DNA from: JABWCQ01 sp964587105
Lineage (GTDB): Bacteria; Electryoneota; RPQS01
Direction: 5' to 3'
DNA: 64,000 bases
Assembly (NCBI GenBank): GCA_964587105.1
Contig: CAZPKG010000012.1
Span: 37,359-101,358 of the forward strand
Below the pieces are notes generated by a model that was not told where the DNA came from, made no database searches, and worked only from the letters and a program-made list of their open reading frames with translations. This document shows, in pieces, positions 27,956 through 36,245 of this stretch. The position numbers were made by a program, and so were the translations under genes. Positions within the stretch are counted from its first letter, which is position 1. Each line of letters starts with the position of its first letter.

Positions 27956-29863
27956 ATGAAAAAACTAATCCTTTTAGCCCTGTTTAGCCTGCTCGGCATT
28001 AGTGCCGCCTGGGCGCAGACAGGCACCTTGACTGTGAACGTCACGGACGTTGACAACTTGCCCATCGCCGGCGCGATGGTCAATGCTATTGGTCACGGTC
28101 ATGGGCATGAGCGCCCAATGTTCAACGGCTTGACCGATGAAGCCGGCCAAATCGTGTTTGCCGACATTCCTGCACTCGAGTACGATGTGAATGCAGGCGC
28201 TCCGGGCTACCGCATGAACCATGAAGAGATCAATGTTGTTGAAGGCGAGAACGCAGTTCTTACTCTCGTGCTTGAAGGCAATGGCCTCCCGACTCCGGGT
28301 ATCGTGGTCATGCCGATGGCAGTTCAGTTCGGTCCGGTTGGCATTGGAACTACCTTCACCCGTGTAGTCCACGTCGTAAATCATGGCACAGGCGATCTTA
28401 ACGTTTCAGTCGCGGTTGCCGGCGAGGCATTCGGACTTGCTTCTGACGCTGAATTCACTTTGACCCCTGACCCGAGTGGCAATGAAGCTGAAGTGCTTGT
28501 AACCTTCACCCCAACTGCTGAACAGCCCTATGAAGGCACTTTGACTGTCACTTCAAACGACCCGAACCATCCTGAGATTATTGCGAACCTCATGGGTTTC
28601 GGCGCAATGGTTGTGACTGGTGGCTTGTCGGTTAATGTCATTGTCACCGATTCGCTTGGCGAAAGCACTCCGGTTGACAGCGCACGCGTTCGTGTTTCCT
28701 TTATTCGTGATCACGGCGGCCCGCGTCCGCATCACATTGGCCTGTGGACTGATGCAAATGGCAACGTTACCATTGACGCCCTGCCCGTCGGCATTTACAA
28801 TGTGAATGCATCCAAGCGCGGCGTTGGCTTCGCCAGCGAAGTGATCGAGATTCTCGAAGGTCAAACTGCCGACCTGACGCTGACGCTTGTTTCAGGTCCC
28901 GGCCACGACGGACCAGGTGGACACGGCCACCCCTTTGAAATCGTTGAACTCGCCGGAACAGCTTCTGTAACGGCTCCGGATTCAATGCATCCAGAACGCC
29001 TCTTCTATCAACTCGATGTTGATGCCGATGGAGTTATGGACTATCGTCTGAATTTTGGCCCGCCGGATTACGTTCCGCCATCAGAAGCCGTTCGCCCGGT
29101 GGATGGTGAAGCAATCACTCTGACTGGTGCTCTGATGTCCCATGGCGAGCCCCCAATGGTTCACGTTCACACACTGAACGGTCTGTTATGGTGGGATCCG
29201 CGTCATGGTCGTGATGGTGAACATGGTGGAGATGCTGGCCGACGTGCTGAGGGTTTTGGAGTTGAGAACTACCTTTCATGGATCGAAATCTCCGGTACAG
29301 TGACAGATGTTGACGTCTATGGTTCATCGTTCTACGGCCTTGACACCGACAACGACGGCGTTGGCGAATACGTTGTTGATCTCGGCGACTACTTCGACCT
29401 TAACAACCCAATGCTTCCGAACAATGGTGACCGAATTGACGTTGTAGGCGGTTTCCTCGCCGGCACGCCGGAGAGCATTGACGCCGGTTGGATTATTGCC
29501 TACGAAATCAATGGCAACTTCTTCCGTACGCCCGGTGACACCGATGGTCTCTTGCCGATTACCGGCACTGCGGTTACTCCGACGCCGACCCCGATCGTTA
29601 CTTCGCACCTGATCGCGACCAACTACCCGAACCCGTTCAACCCGACCACCACCATTCAGTTCTCGACCCCGGTGGCTGGCCTTGTGAACATCACGGTGTT
29701 TGACGTGCTCGGTCGTCAGGTTGCCACGCTGGTCAATGACAATTTGTCAGCAGGCACCTACACAACCCCGTTTGATGCAGTGAGCCTCCCGTCCGGTATG
29801 TACATGTACCGCTTGACGCTGAACAATCAGTCGATAGTGAACCGGATGTTGCTCCTGAAGTAA
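27956..29863 (+). CDS. Secreted carboxypeptidase-regulatory-like / Ig-like protein with T9SS sorting domain
   Basis: 635 aa from ATG 27956 (strong SD and signal peptide SLLGISAAWAQ; the frame extends upstream through the promoter and is rejected). A transthyretin-like carboxypeptidase-regulatory domain (GTLTVNVTDVDNLPIAGAMV), an ASPM/HYDIN-type Ig domain (VQFGPVGIGTTFTRVVHVVNH), a second regulatory-like domain, and a His/Gly/Asp-rich segment (GHDGPGGHGH, DADGVMDY, DTDNDGVGEY) that may bind divalent metal. It ends with a type-A sorting domain (YPNPFNPTTTIQF ... RMLLLK). Predicted surface or extracellular protein. Confidence 0.82.
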   Translation: MKKLILLALFSLLGISAAWAQTGTLTVNVTDVDNLPIAGAMVNAIGHGHGHERPMFNGLTDEAGQIVFADIPALEYDVNAGAPGYRMNHEEINVVEGENAVLTLVLEGNGLPTPGIVVMPMAVQFGPVGIGTTFTRVVHVVNHGTGDLNVSVAVAGEAFGLASDAEFTLTPDPSGNEAEVLVTFTPTAEQPYEGTLTVTSNDPNHPEIIANLMGFGAMVVTGGLSVNVIVTDSLGESTPVDSARVRVSFIRDHGGPRPHHIGLWTDANGNVTIDALPVGIYNVNASKRGVGFASEVIEILEGQTADLTLTLVSGPGHDGPGGHGHPFEIVELAGTASVTAPDSMHPERLFYQLDVDADGVMDYRLNFGPPDYVPPSEAVRPVDGEAITLTGALMSHGEPPMVHVHTLNGLLWWDPRHGRDGEHGGDAGRRAEGFGVENYLSWIEISGTVTDVDVYGSSFYGLDTDNDGVGEYVVDLGDYFDLNNPMLPNNGDRIDVVGGFLAGTPESIDAGWIIAYEINGNFFRTPGDTDGLLPITGTAVTPTPTPIVTSHLIATNYPNPFNPTTTIQFSTPVAGLVNITVFDVLGRQVATLVNDNLSAGTYTTPFDAVSLPSGMYMYRLTLNNQSIVNRMLLLK

Positions 29864-29888
29864 TACAGATTGCTCCCTCAGGCAGATT

Positions 29889-29930
29889 GCCCCCATCCGG
29901 CGTAAAAGCTGGGTGGGGGCTTTCCTTTTT
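29889..29930 (+). terminator. Rho-independent terminator
   Basis: GCCCCCATCCGGC (29889-29901) pairs with GCTGGGTGGGGGC (29908-29920) with G-U pairs and one bulge, followed by TTTCCTTTTTT. Confidence 0.8.
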
Positions 29931-29954
29931 TCAGGTCTTACCCATTTTCGCAGC

Positions 29955-29973
29955 GGCACCCGTTGCGGGTGCC
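29955..29973. repeat. Palindromic repeat GGCACCCGYTGCGGGTGCC, copy 1
   Basis: The 19-nt palindrome occurs again at 40856-40874 with one loop change (T to C). Here it is intergenic, between the T9SS gene and metH. The remaining 29974-30127 carries a TATAAT (30047-30052) that could be the metH -10 box, but no clear -35. I see no cobalamin or SAM riboswitch. Confidence 0.6.
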
Positions 29974-30127
29974 CTGATTTCCGCCGAACGTAGCGATCCA
30001 GCCCCGCAGTTATCGGCCAACCGGAGCAAAACAGTCAAGGATTTCGTATAATTAAGGCTCAGCCCACGCGGCTTTTTGTCTTCCAGCGCAACCATCTGTA
30101 AAGAATTAGGATAACGACTTCACTATC

Positions 30128-33100
30128 ATGACCCCTTGGACCCGCGCCACTCGAATTGAAGCTCTGCACCGCTTAATTGAACAACGCATCCTCGTTTTGG
30201 ATGGCGCAATGGGGACTCTTATCCAAAACCAAAGGCTTACCGAAGCGGACTACCGGGGCCAACGATTCTCCGATTGGAACCGTGATCTGAAGGGCAACAA
30301 CGATCTACTCGTGCTTACCAAGCCTGACCTGATCAAGAGCCTGCACACGCTTTATTTTGACTCCAGCGCGGACATTGTCTCTACAAACAGCTTCACGGCA
30401 AACGCGCCGTCTTTGGCTGATTACGGGATGGAGGATTTCGCCGAAGAGATTAACCTCGCTTCTGCTCAAGTTGCGCGCGCTGCCGCAGACGAATACGAGC
30501 GGAAGGATACATCTCGTCCACGTTTCGTGGCCGGAAGTCTTGGCCCAACGAACAAAACGCTCTCGCTTTCTCCGAACGTCAACGATCCGGGCTACCGCGA
30601 TCTTTATTTTGACGACATGGTGAAGATTTATGAGGCTTGTGTGCGCGGTCAGCTGGACGGCGGCGCAGATATTCTCTTGATCGAAACCTCGTTTGACACG
30701 CTGAACGCTAAAGCCGCCATCTTCGCAGTAGAGAATGTTTTCGAGCAACGCGGTGAGCGAATTCCGTTAATCGTCTCAGGCACAATCACGGATGCGAGCG
30801 GACGAACACTTTCAGGCCAGACGACTGAAGCCTTCTGGAATTCCATCTGCCATGCGAAGCCGTTCGCAGTCGGGCTGAATTGCGCGCTCGGTGCGGAAAC
30901 AATGCTGCCCTATTTGCAAGAACTCTCTCGCGTGGCCGATTGTTATGTGAGCTTGCATCCCAACGCCGGGTTACCAAATGAGTTCGGCGAATACGATGAC
31001 ACTCCTGCCAACATGGCCCGCGTCATGGGTGGGTTTGCTAAGGCCGGTTTGTTAAATATCGCTGGTGGCTGCTGCGGAACTCAACCGTCGCACATCGCCG
31101 CAATTTCGCAAACGGTAACTCAATTCGCTCCGCGCAGAGTTGTACACTTGCCAAAAAGATTGCGTGTCTCTGGTCTCGAACCGTTGACTATCGGCGAAGA
31201 GAGCGGCTTTGTCAATATCGGCGAACGCACCAACGTCACAGGCTCCGCGCGGTTTGCCAAACTGATTCTGAACGGCGACTACGAAACCGCAGTGGAAGTT
31301 GCGCGGCAGCAAGTTGAAAGCGGCGCGCAGATGATAGACATTAACATGGACGAAGGCTTGCTCGATTCTGAAGCCGCCATGAAACGTTTCCTGAATCTGA
31401 TCGCCACCGAGCCATCCATTGCGCGCGTTCCATTTGTCATTGACTCATCCAAGTGGTCGGTGATCGAAGCGGGCTTGAAGTGTATTCAGGGCAAGCCCGT
31501 AGTGAATTCGATCAGCATGAAGGAGGGCGAGACCGAGTTCCTCCGTCAAGCCAAACTCTGTCAGCGCTACGGCGCCGCAGTAATCGTGATGGCTTTCGAT
31601 GAACAAGGGCAAGCGGATACGATTGAACGTCGCGTCGCCATTGCCGAGCGCGCCTATAAACTCCTGACCGAGCAAGCCGGGTTTGCTCCGCAGGATATTA
31701 TCATTGATCCGAATATTTTTGCAATCGCCACGGGAATCGAAGAGCACAACGATTACGCCGTGCAGTTCTTCGAAGCCACGCGTCGGATCAAGGCTAAACT
31801 CCCTGAAGTTCGCATAAGCGGTGGGCTCAGCAACGTCTCGTTTTCCTTCCGGGGCAACAATCCCGTGCGTGAAGCCATTCACTCCGTATTCCTCTATCAC
31901 GCGATTCATGCGGGCATGGACATGGCAATCGTCAATGCGGGGGCATTGTCGATTTACGACGACATAGAACCGGCTCTCCTCGAAAGAGTGGAAGACGTTG
32001 TGATGAATCGCCGTTCGGATGCCACGGAGCGCTTACTCGATTTTGCCTCAACCGTCAAAGGCAAAGTCAAAGACAAGACAGTCGAACTCGAATGGCGTAA
32101 ACACAGTGTTCACGAACGGTTAAAGCACGCGCTTGTCGAGGGTTTAGACGACTTCATTATCGAAGACACGGAAGCCGCGCGATTGGAATTCCCCGAGCCA
32201 ATTGAAGTCATCGAAGGCCCGCTGATGGCCGGAATGAATCGCGTCGGCGATCTCTTTGGAGCGGGGAAGATGTTCCTGCCGCAAGTCGTGAAAAGTGCGC
32301 GCGTCATGAAGAAAGCCGTTGCGCACTTAATTCCATTTATTGAGGCCTCTAAGAAAGCCGGAGACTCAAGCAGCAAAGGCCGCATTCTTCTCGCGACGGT
32401 AAAAGGCGACGTGCATGACATTGGCAAGAACATCGTCGGCGTGGTCTTGCAGTGCAACGGTTTTGAGGTCATTGATCTTGGTGTGATGGTTCCCTGTTCC
32501 AAGATTCTCGACACGGCCAATAAAGAGCAAGTTGATCTAATCGGCTTGAGTGGCTTGATCACGCCCTCACTTGAAGAGATGAGTTTTGTTGCTTCGGAGA
32601 TGCAGCGGCTTAACATGAGCACTCCACTTCTGATTGGCGGCGCGACGACGTCACGCGTCCACACGGCCGTTAAAATCAGCCCGAACTACTCCGGTCCGAC
32701 CGTTCACGTTCTCGATGCGTCACGCGCCGTGGGAGTCGCGACGAGTCTGATCAGCAAGCAACTCCGCGAGGAGTTTGTCCGCGAAATTGCCGCCGATTAC
32801 GACAAAGTGCGCGTGATTCGTGCGCAACAGGTCGGTGCACAGAAACTTGCAACCCTCGAAGAAGCGCGCGCAAATCGAGCCAAGCTTAATTACACTTCCG
32901 CTCCGCCCAAACCCGCGCAGCTTGGTTTGACCGTTTTGCGCGACTATCCATTACAACCACTCGTTGATCGGATTGATTGGACGCCGTTCTTTCAGGCTTG
33001 GGAGTTGTCGGGTAAATATCCGGCAATCCTTGAAGACAAAGTCGTTGGCGAAAGCGCGCGTTCGCTCTTCAAAGATGCACAGGCAATGCTGAGAGAGATT

Positions 33101-33814
33101 GTGGAGCAGGGGAGACTCAAGGCGCACGCGGTCTTTGGTCTCTTCGCTGCCAATTCAGTCGGCGATTCGGTTGAAATTTACACGGATGAAACTCGCAAGC
33201 GGGTCTTGACAACATTTCACATGTTGCGCCAACAGATGAAAAAAGACGCATCATCACCAAACCTCTCGCTCGCGGATTTCATCGCGTCAAGAGAATCAGG
33301 TATGGCTGACTATATGGGCGCGTTTGCCGTTACGTCGGGTGGCGAGTTGAATCAATTGGTTGCCGAGTATGAAGGTCAGCATGATGATTACCGCGCGATA
33401 TTAGTCAAAGCGCTCGCTGACAGATTAGCCGAAGCCTTAGCCGAGCATCTGCACGAGCGGGTTCGCCGTGAGTATTGGGGTTATGCTCCCAGCGAACTTC
33501 TCTCCAATGACGACTTGATCAAAGAGCGCTATCAAGGCATTCGCCCGGCGCCCGGCTATCCCGCTTGCCCTGAGCATTCCGAGAAGCGCACGCTCTTTGA
33601 TCTTTTGCAAGCTGAGCAAAACGCCGGTATCACGTTAACCGAGCATTTCGCGATGCTTCCCGCTTCATCCGTGTCAGGCTTCTATTTCTGGCATCCCGAA
33701 TCAAAATATTTCGGCGTGGGCAAAATCGCGGACGATCAAGTCCAAGACTACGCTCATCGCAAAGGTATTTCGCTAACCCAAGCCAAGCGCCTGCTATCAG
33801 CAAATCAGGATTGA
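30128..33814 (+). CDS. metH: Cobalamin-dependent methionine synthase
   Basis: 1228 aa, full length for MetH. Homocysteine-binding barrel with the zinc Cys pair GGCCGT near residue 315, pterin-binding domain (GERTNVTGSARF, IDINMDEGLLDSEAAM), cap and B12-binding domain with the cobalt-ligand motif DVHDIGKNIVG near 760 and GLSGLITPS, and the C-terminal S-adenosylmethionine-dependent reactivation domain (EYWGY, GIRPAPGYPACPEH, SGFYFWHPESKYF). It transfers the methyl group of 5-methyltetrahydrofolate to homocysteine in the cytoplasm. The start at 30128 is set by the family N-terminus. Confidence 0.97.
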   Translation: MTPWTRATRIEALHRLIEQRILVLDGAMGTLIQNQRLTEADYRGQRFSDWNRDLKGNNDLLVLTKPDLIKSLHTLYFDSSADIVSTNSFTANAPSLADYGMEDFAEEINLASAQVARAAADEYERKDTSRPRFVAGSLGPTNKTLSLSPNVNDPGYRDLYFDDMVKIYEACVRGQLDGGADILLIETSFDTLNAKAAIFAVENVFEQRGERIPLIVSGTITDASGRTLSGQTTEAFWNSICHAKPFAVGLNCALGAETMLPYLQELSRVADCYVSLHPNAGLPNEFGEYDDTPANMARVMGGFAKAGLLNIAGGCCGTQPSHIAAISQTVTQFAPRRVVHLPKRLRVSGLEPLTIGEESGFVNIGERTNVTGSARFAKLILNGDYETAVEVARQQVESGAQMIDINMDEGLLDSEAAMKRFLNLIATEPSIARVPFVIDSSKWSVIEAGLKCIQGKPVVNSISMKEGETEFLRQAKLCQRYGAAVIVMAFDEQGQADTIERRVAIAERAYKLLTEQAGFAPQDIIIDPNIFAIATGIEEHNDYAVQFFEATRRIKAKLPEVRISGGLSNVSFSFRGNNPVREAIHSVFLYHAIHAGMDMAIVNAGALSIYDDIEPALLERVEDVVMNRRSDATERLLDFASTVKGKVKDKTVELEWRKHSVHERLKHALVEGLDDFIIEDTEAARLEFPEPIEVIEGPLMAGMNRVGDLFGAGKMFLPQVVKSARVMKKAVAHLIPFIEASKKAGDSSSKGRILLATVKGDVHDIGKNIVGVVLQCNGFEVIDLGVMVPCSKILDTANKEQVDLIGLSGLITPSLEEMSFVASEMQRLNMSTPLLIGGATTSRVHTAVKISPNYSGPTVHVLDASRAVGVATSLISKQLREEFVREIAADYDKVRVIRAQQVGAQKLATLEEARANRAKLNYTSAPPKPAQLGLTVLRDYPLQPLVDRIDWTPFFQAWELSGKYPAILEDKVVGESARSLFKDAQAMLREIVEQGRLKAHAVFGLFAANSVGDSVEIYTDETRKRVLTTFHMLRQQMKKDASSPNLSLADFIASRESGMADYMGAFAVTSGGELNQLVAEYEGQHDDYRAILVKALADRLAEALAEHLHERVRREYWGYAPSELLSNDDLIKERYQGIRPAPGYPACPEHSEKRTLFDLLQAEQNAGITLTEHFAMLPASSVSGFYFWHPESKYFGVGKIADDQVQDYAHRKGISLTQAKRLLSANQD

Positions 33815-33822
33815 TTGCTTCC

Positions 33823-33870
33823 ATCTCCCCCCAAATCTGCTGCAGATTTGGGGGGATTAAGGGGGGCAGT
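33823..33870 (-). repeat. C-rich hairpin repeat (inverted orientation), between metH and ltaE
   Basis: Read on the minus strand it is CCCCCCTTAATCCCCCC followed by a perfect hairpin (AAATCTGC / GCAGATTT flanked by C6/G6). It belongs to the family found many times in the prophage at 50-64 kb. It fills most of the 87-bp gap between the two genes. Confidence 0.75.
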
Positions 33871-33901
33871 CAAATTACAAATTTCAATCTCTCCTTTTCT
33901 T

Positions 33902-34930
33902 ATGATCGACCTCCGCTCAGACACTATCACCAAGCCCAGCCCTGCGATGCGCGCCGCGATGGCGTCCGCAGAAGTTGGTGACGATCAATTCGGCGAAGAT
34001 CCGAGCGTCAACTATCTGCAAGAGCGCGTAGCGGAATTGCTCGGTAAAGAAACTTCGCTTTTCTTCCCGACAGGCGTGATGGCCAATCAATGCGCGCTCA
34101 GAACGTTGACTCGCCCCGGCGATGAAGTCGTAGTCAGCAAGGAGCCGCACATCGTCTTCCACGAAACCGGAGCCTCCGCTGCAAATTCAGGCGTTCAGTT
34201 TCGCGAGGTCGGACAACGCGGTGTGTTTACTTGCAAAGATTTCGTTGACGCATACAACGCCCCGGGCCACATCGTCCATCCGCCGACATCCGTCGTCGCA
34301 ATAGAAAACACGCACAACCGCGCCGGCGGCGTGGTTTTCCCACAGTTTGAACTTGAGTGCATTTGCAAAGCCGCACGCGAACGCAACGTCTATTCCTATT
34401 GTGACGGTGCGCGATTGTGGAACGCCGCGCTTGCGTCAGGGCGGGAGTTTTCTGACCTTGCCAAACCGTTCGACTTGGTTTCAGTTGCTTTTTCCAAAGG
34501 TCTTGGCTGTCCCGCAGGCTCAATGCTCGCCGGCACAAAGGAAATCATCTCCCGTGCGACTCGCTATCGCCGAATGCTCGGCGGAGCCATGCGTCAATCG
34601 GGAATCCTCGCTGCCGCTTGCATCTATGCGCTCGATAATCACATGGAGAATCTTCACAACGATCACAAAAACGCGAAACTGATCGCCAATGTGCTCGTCG
34701 AATCTTCCGCCGTCAAGCTTGATCTCGCGACGGTGCAAACCAATATGATTATCTTCGATCTGAATGAATCCGCGCCTGATGCACCCTCCGTCGTCAAACG
34801 GGCCCAGAAACTTGGCGTGAACTTCTTTGATTTCGGTCCGCGCACGATTCGTTTGGTTACACATCGCGATGTTACCACTGCTCAGTGCATTGAGGCTGCG
34901 ACTTTAATCAGGAAAGCAATCGAGTCGTAG
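33902..34930 (+). CDS. ltaE: Low-specificity L-threonine aldolase
   Basis: 342 aa from ATG 33902 (MIDLRSDTITKP is the family N-terminus; the longer frame runs through the repeat). It is a fold-type I PLP enzyme: GDDQFGEDPSVN, FFPTGVMANQ, CDGARLWNAA, and the Schiff-base Lys near 199 in SVAFSKGLGCPAGS. It cleaves threonine or allo-threonine to glycine and acetaldehyde in the cytoplasm. Possibly cotranscribed with metH, linking to one-carbon metabolism. Confidence 0.93.
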   Translation: MIDLRSDTITKPSPAMRAAMASAEVGDDQFGEDPSVNYLQERVAELLGKETSLFFPTGVMANQCALRTLTRPGDEVVVSKEPHIVFHETGASAANSGVQFREVGQRGVFTCKDFVDAYNAPGHIVHPPTSVVAIENTHNRAGGVVFPQFELECICKAARERNVYSYCDGARLWNAALASGREFSDLAKPFDLVSVAFSKGLGCPAGSMLAGTKEIISRATRYRRMLGGAMRQSGILAAACIYALDNHMENLHNDHKNAKLIANVLVESSAVKLDLATVQTNMIIFDLNESAPDAPSVVKRAQKLGVNFFDFGPRTIRLVTHRDVTTAQCIEAATLIRKAIES

Positions 34931-34942
34931 TCAAACCCCAGA

Positions 34943-35905
34943 ATGCGCAACCCTCGTTGGCTTTTCGCCGTCCCTGCCGCGACGTATCTGTTCTCTTATC
35001 TCTATCTTGCTATCTATCACGGTAAGTTATGGCTTTGGAACACTGTCGTCCACGAGGGCGGTACCCTAACGCTGTTTCAAACTGTCTTCTACACGTCACA
35101 TTTCCTCGGTCACATTCCCTCTTTAATTGTCATCGCGTTTCTCTTCACCGGTTGGTTCAAACTTCTCTCGCCCACTCCGCACGACCGCCCCTATTCAAGA
35201 AATACACTCCTCGCTGCAATAGCGTTTGTTGTCCTTTGTTTCGCTCTTAGTCTCTGGCTATTCGGCAAAGAGGAAACACTGGCATATGCGCTTTTAAGTA
35301 AGCAAAGCGTCACTCGATCAGAACCCGGCGGTTCCTTTCTGCTTCATTTCCCCAGTACGCTCTCGCTTGTAGTTCTAATCCCCATCTGCATATTCTTCGT
35401 ATCACTTCTCTTTCGACGCGCTCTGACTTGGCAATCTGCACAACTGAAGAATATTGCAATCATTGTAAGCAACGCAGTCGTTTTTGCCATTGTTGTCACT
35501 TTTGATACACCATATTCAATTCTTCATGCTCTCTCCGACCCTCGTTACCTTGCTCACAGTATCAGAGAACTGGCGACCTTCCCGTTAACATTTTTCCCAA
35601 TTCCCCTCGCTCTTTGGCTGAGCGCCCAATCGGTGTCGAATTCCGAAATCACTCCCTCGCTTCGCCGTCCGATTTTTCTCCTTTCTGTCATTGCGATTCC
35701 GGTTTTGCTTGTTCAAGTTTGGGTTCCGCTTGGTACCGGATTGGCCTCACTCGCCCAAAAACCCGCCTTTGCCACAGCCGATCTTTCCATCGCATATCTG
35801 CTCACCTCGCACTACTTTGAGCATGTTTTGGACACTGTTTTCTTCTCGCTGCTTTGCTTCACAATAATTCCCTTGAGAGGTATAAAAGTGGCATACTCCT
35901 CCTGA
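34943..35905 (+). CDS. Polytopic membrane protein of unknown function
   Basis: 320 aa with about eight hydrophobic helices (for example LFSYLYLAIY, LIVIAFLFTGWF, TLLAAIAFVVLCFALSLWLF, LVVLIPICIFFVSLLF, IIVSNAVVFAIVVTF, PIFLLSVIAIPVLLVQVWVPLG). Two loops carry His residues (VVHEGG, YTSHFLGHIP). It starts 12 bp after the aldolase stop. No family recognised. Confidence 0.6.
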   Translation: MRNPRWLFAVPAATYLFSYLYLAIYHGKLWLWNTVVHEGGTLTLFQTVFYTSHFLGHIPSLIVIAFLFTGWFKLLSPTPHDRPYSRNTLLAAIAFVVLCFALSLWLFGKEETLAYALLSKQSVTRSEPGGSFLLHFPSTLSLVVLIPICIFFVSLLFRRALTWQSAQLKNIAIIVSNAVVFAIVVTFDTPYSILHALSDPRYLAHSIRELATFPLTFFPIPLALWLSAQSVSNSEITPSLRRPIFLLSVIAIPVLLVQVWVPLGTGLASLAQKPAFATADLSIAYLLTSHYFEHVLDTVFFSLLCFTIIPLRGIKVAYSS

Positions 35906-35964
35906 TATAATCAGACAAAATATACCTCATTTCCAGTAAAATCAGAAGATAAGCGGAGGAGACC

Positions 35965-36042
35965 ATGTCACATAGCGACCTCAAAATGACAGATACGCTT
36001 TATAAATGCTTGACTGCTCCCAATTGCTTTCCGATATTGTAA
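35965..36042 (+). CDS. Candidate 25-aa leader peptide
   Basis: A very good ribosome site (GCGGAGGAGACC) precedes ATG and 25 codons ending at TAA 36040-36042. The product has two Cys (KCLTAPNC). It lies alone in the 340-bp gap before an 18-heme cytochrome gene and is followed by a terminator at 36156-36206. It could be a leader peptide or a small independent protein; coding is not proven. Confidence 0.35.
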   Translation: MSHSDLKMTDTLYKCLTAPNCFPIL

Positions 36043-36155
36043 CTGGAATCGGGACCGCCGTTTAAGCTTAGTCTCTAAATGGGTTTTGTATTTGTGTACC
36101 TGCGGCTCCGTTGTCTGGCCTGCTATGACACTTTGACCGCCAAGTTTGCCAATAC

Positions 36156-36206
36156 GACCCCGATTCCATCACTTCGTTAACCGATGGATCGGGGTCTTTT
36201 GTTTTT
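36156..36206 (+). terminator. Terminator or attenuator upstream of the NapC-like cytochrome gene
   Basis: GACCCCGATTCCATC (36156-36170) pairs with GATGGATCGGGGTC (36183-36196) with one bulged T, then TTTTGTTTTT. It stands only ~40 bp before the ATG at 36246, and no ordinary gene lies between it and the membrane protein gene 250 bp upstream, so it may attenuate the cytochrome transcript. Confidence 0.75.
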
Positions 36207-36245
36207 ATGGGGGTGCCGATTCCATTCCACCGATTGCTCGACTAA

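Noticed and set aside
29931..30127. Cobalamin or SAM riboswitch before metH
   Set aside because: No B12-box-like or SAM-box-like conserved core or suitable stem arrangement could be identified; only a repeat palindrome and a TATAAT are present.
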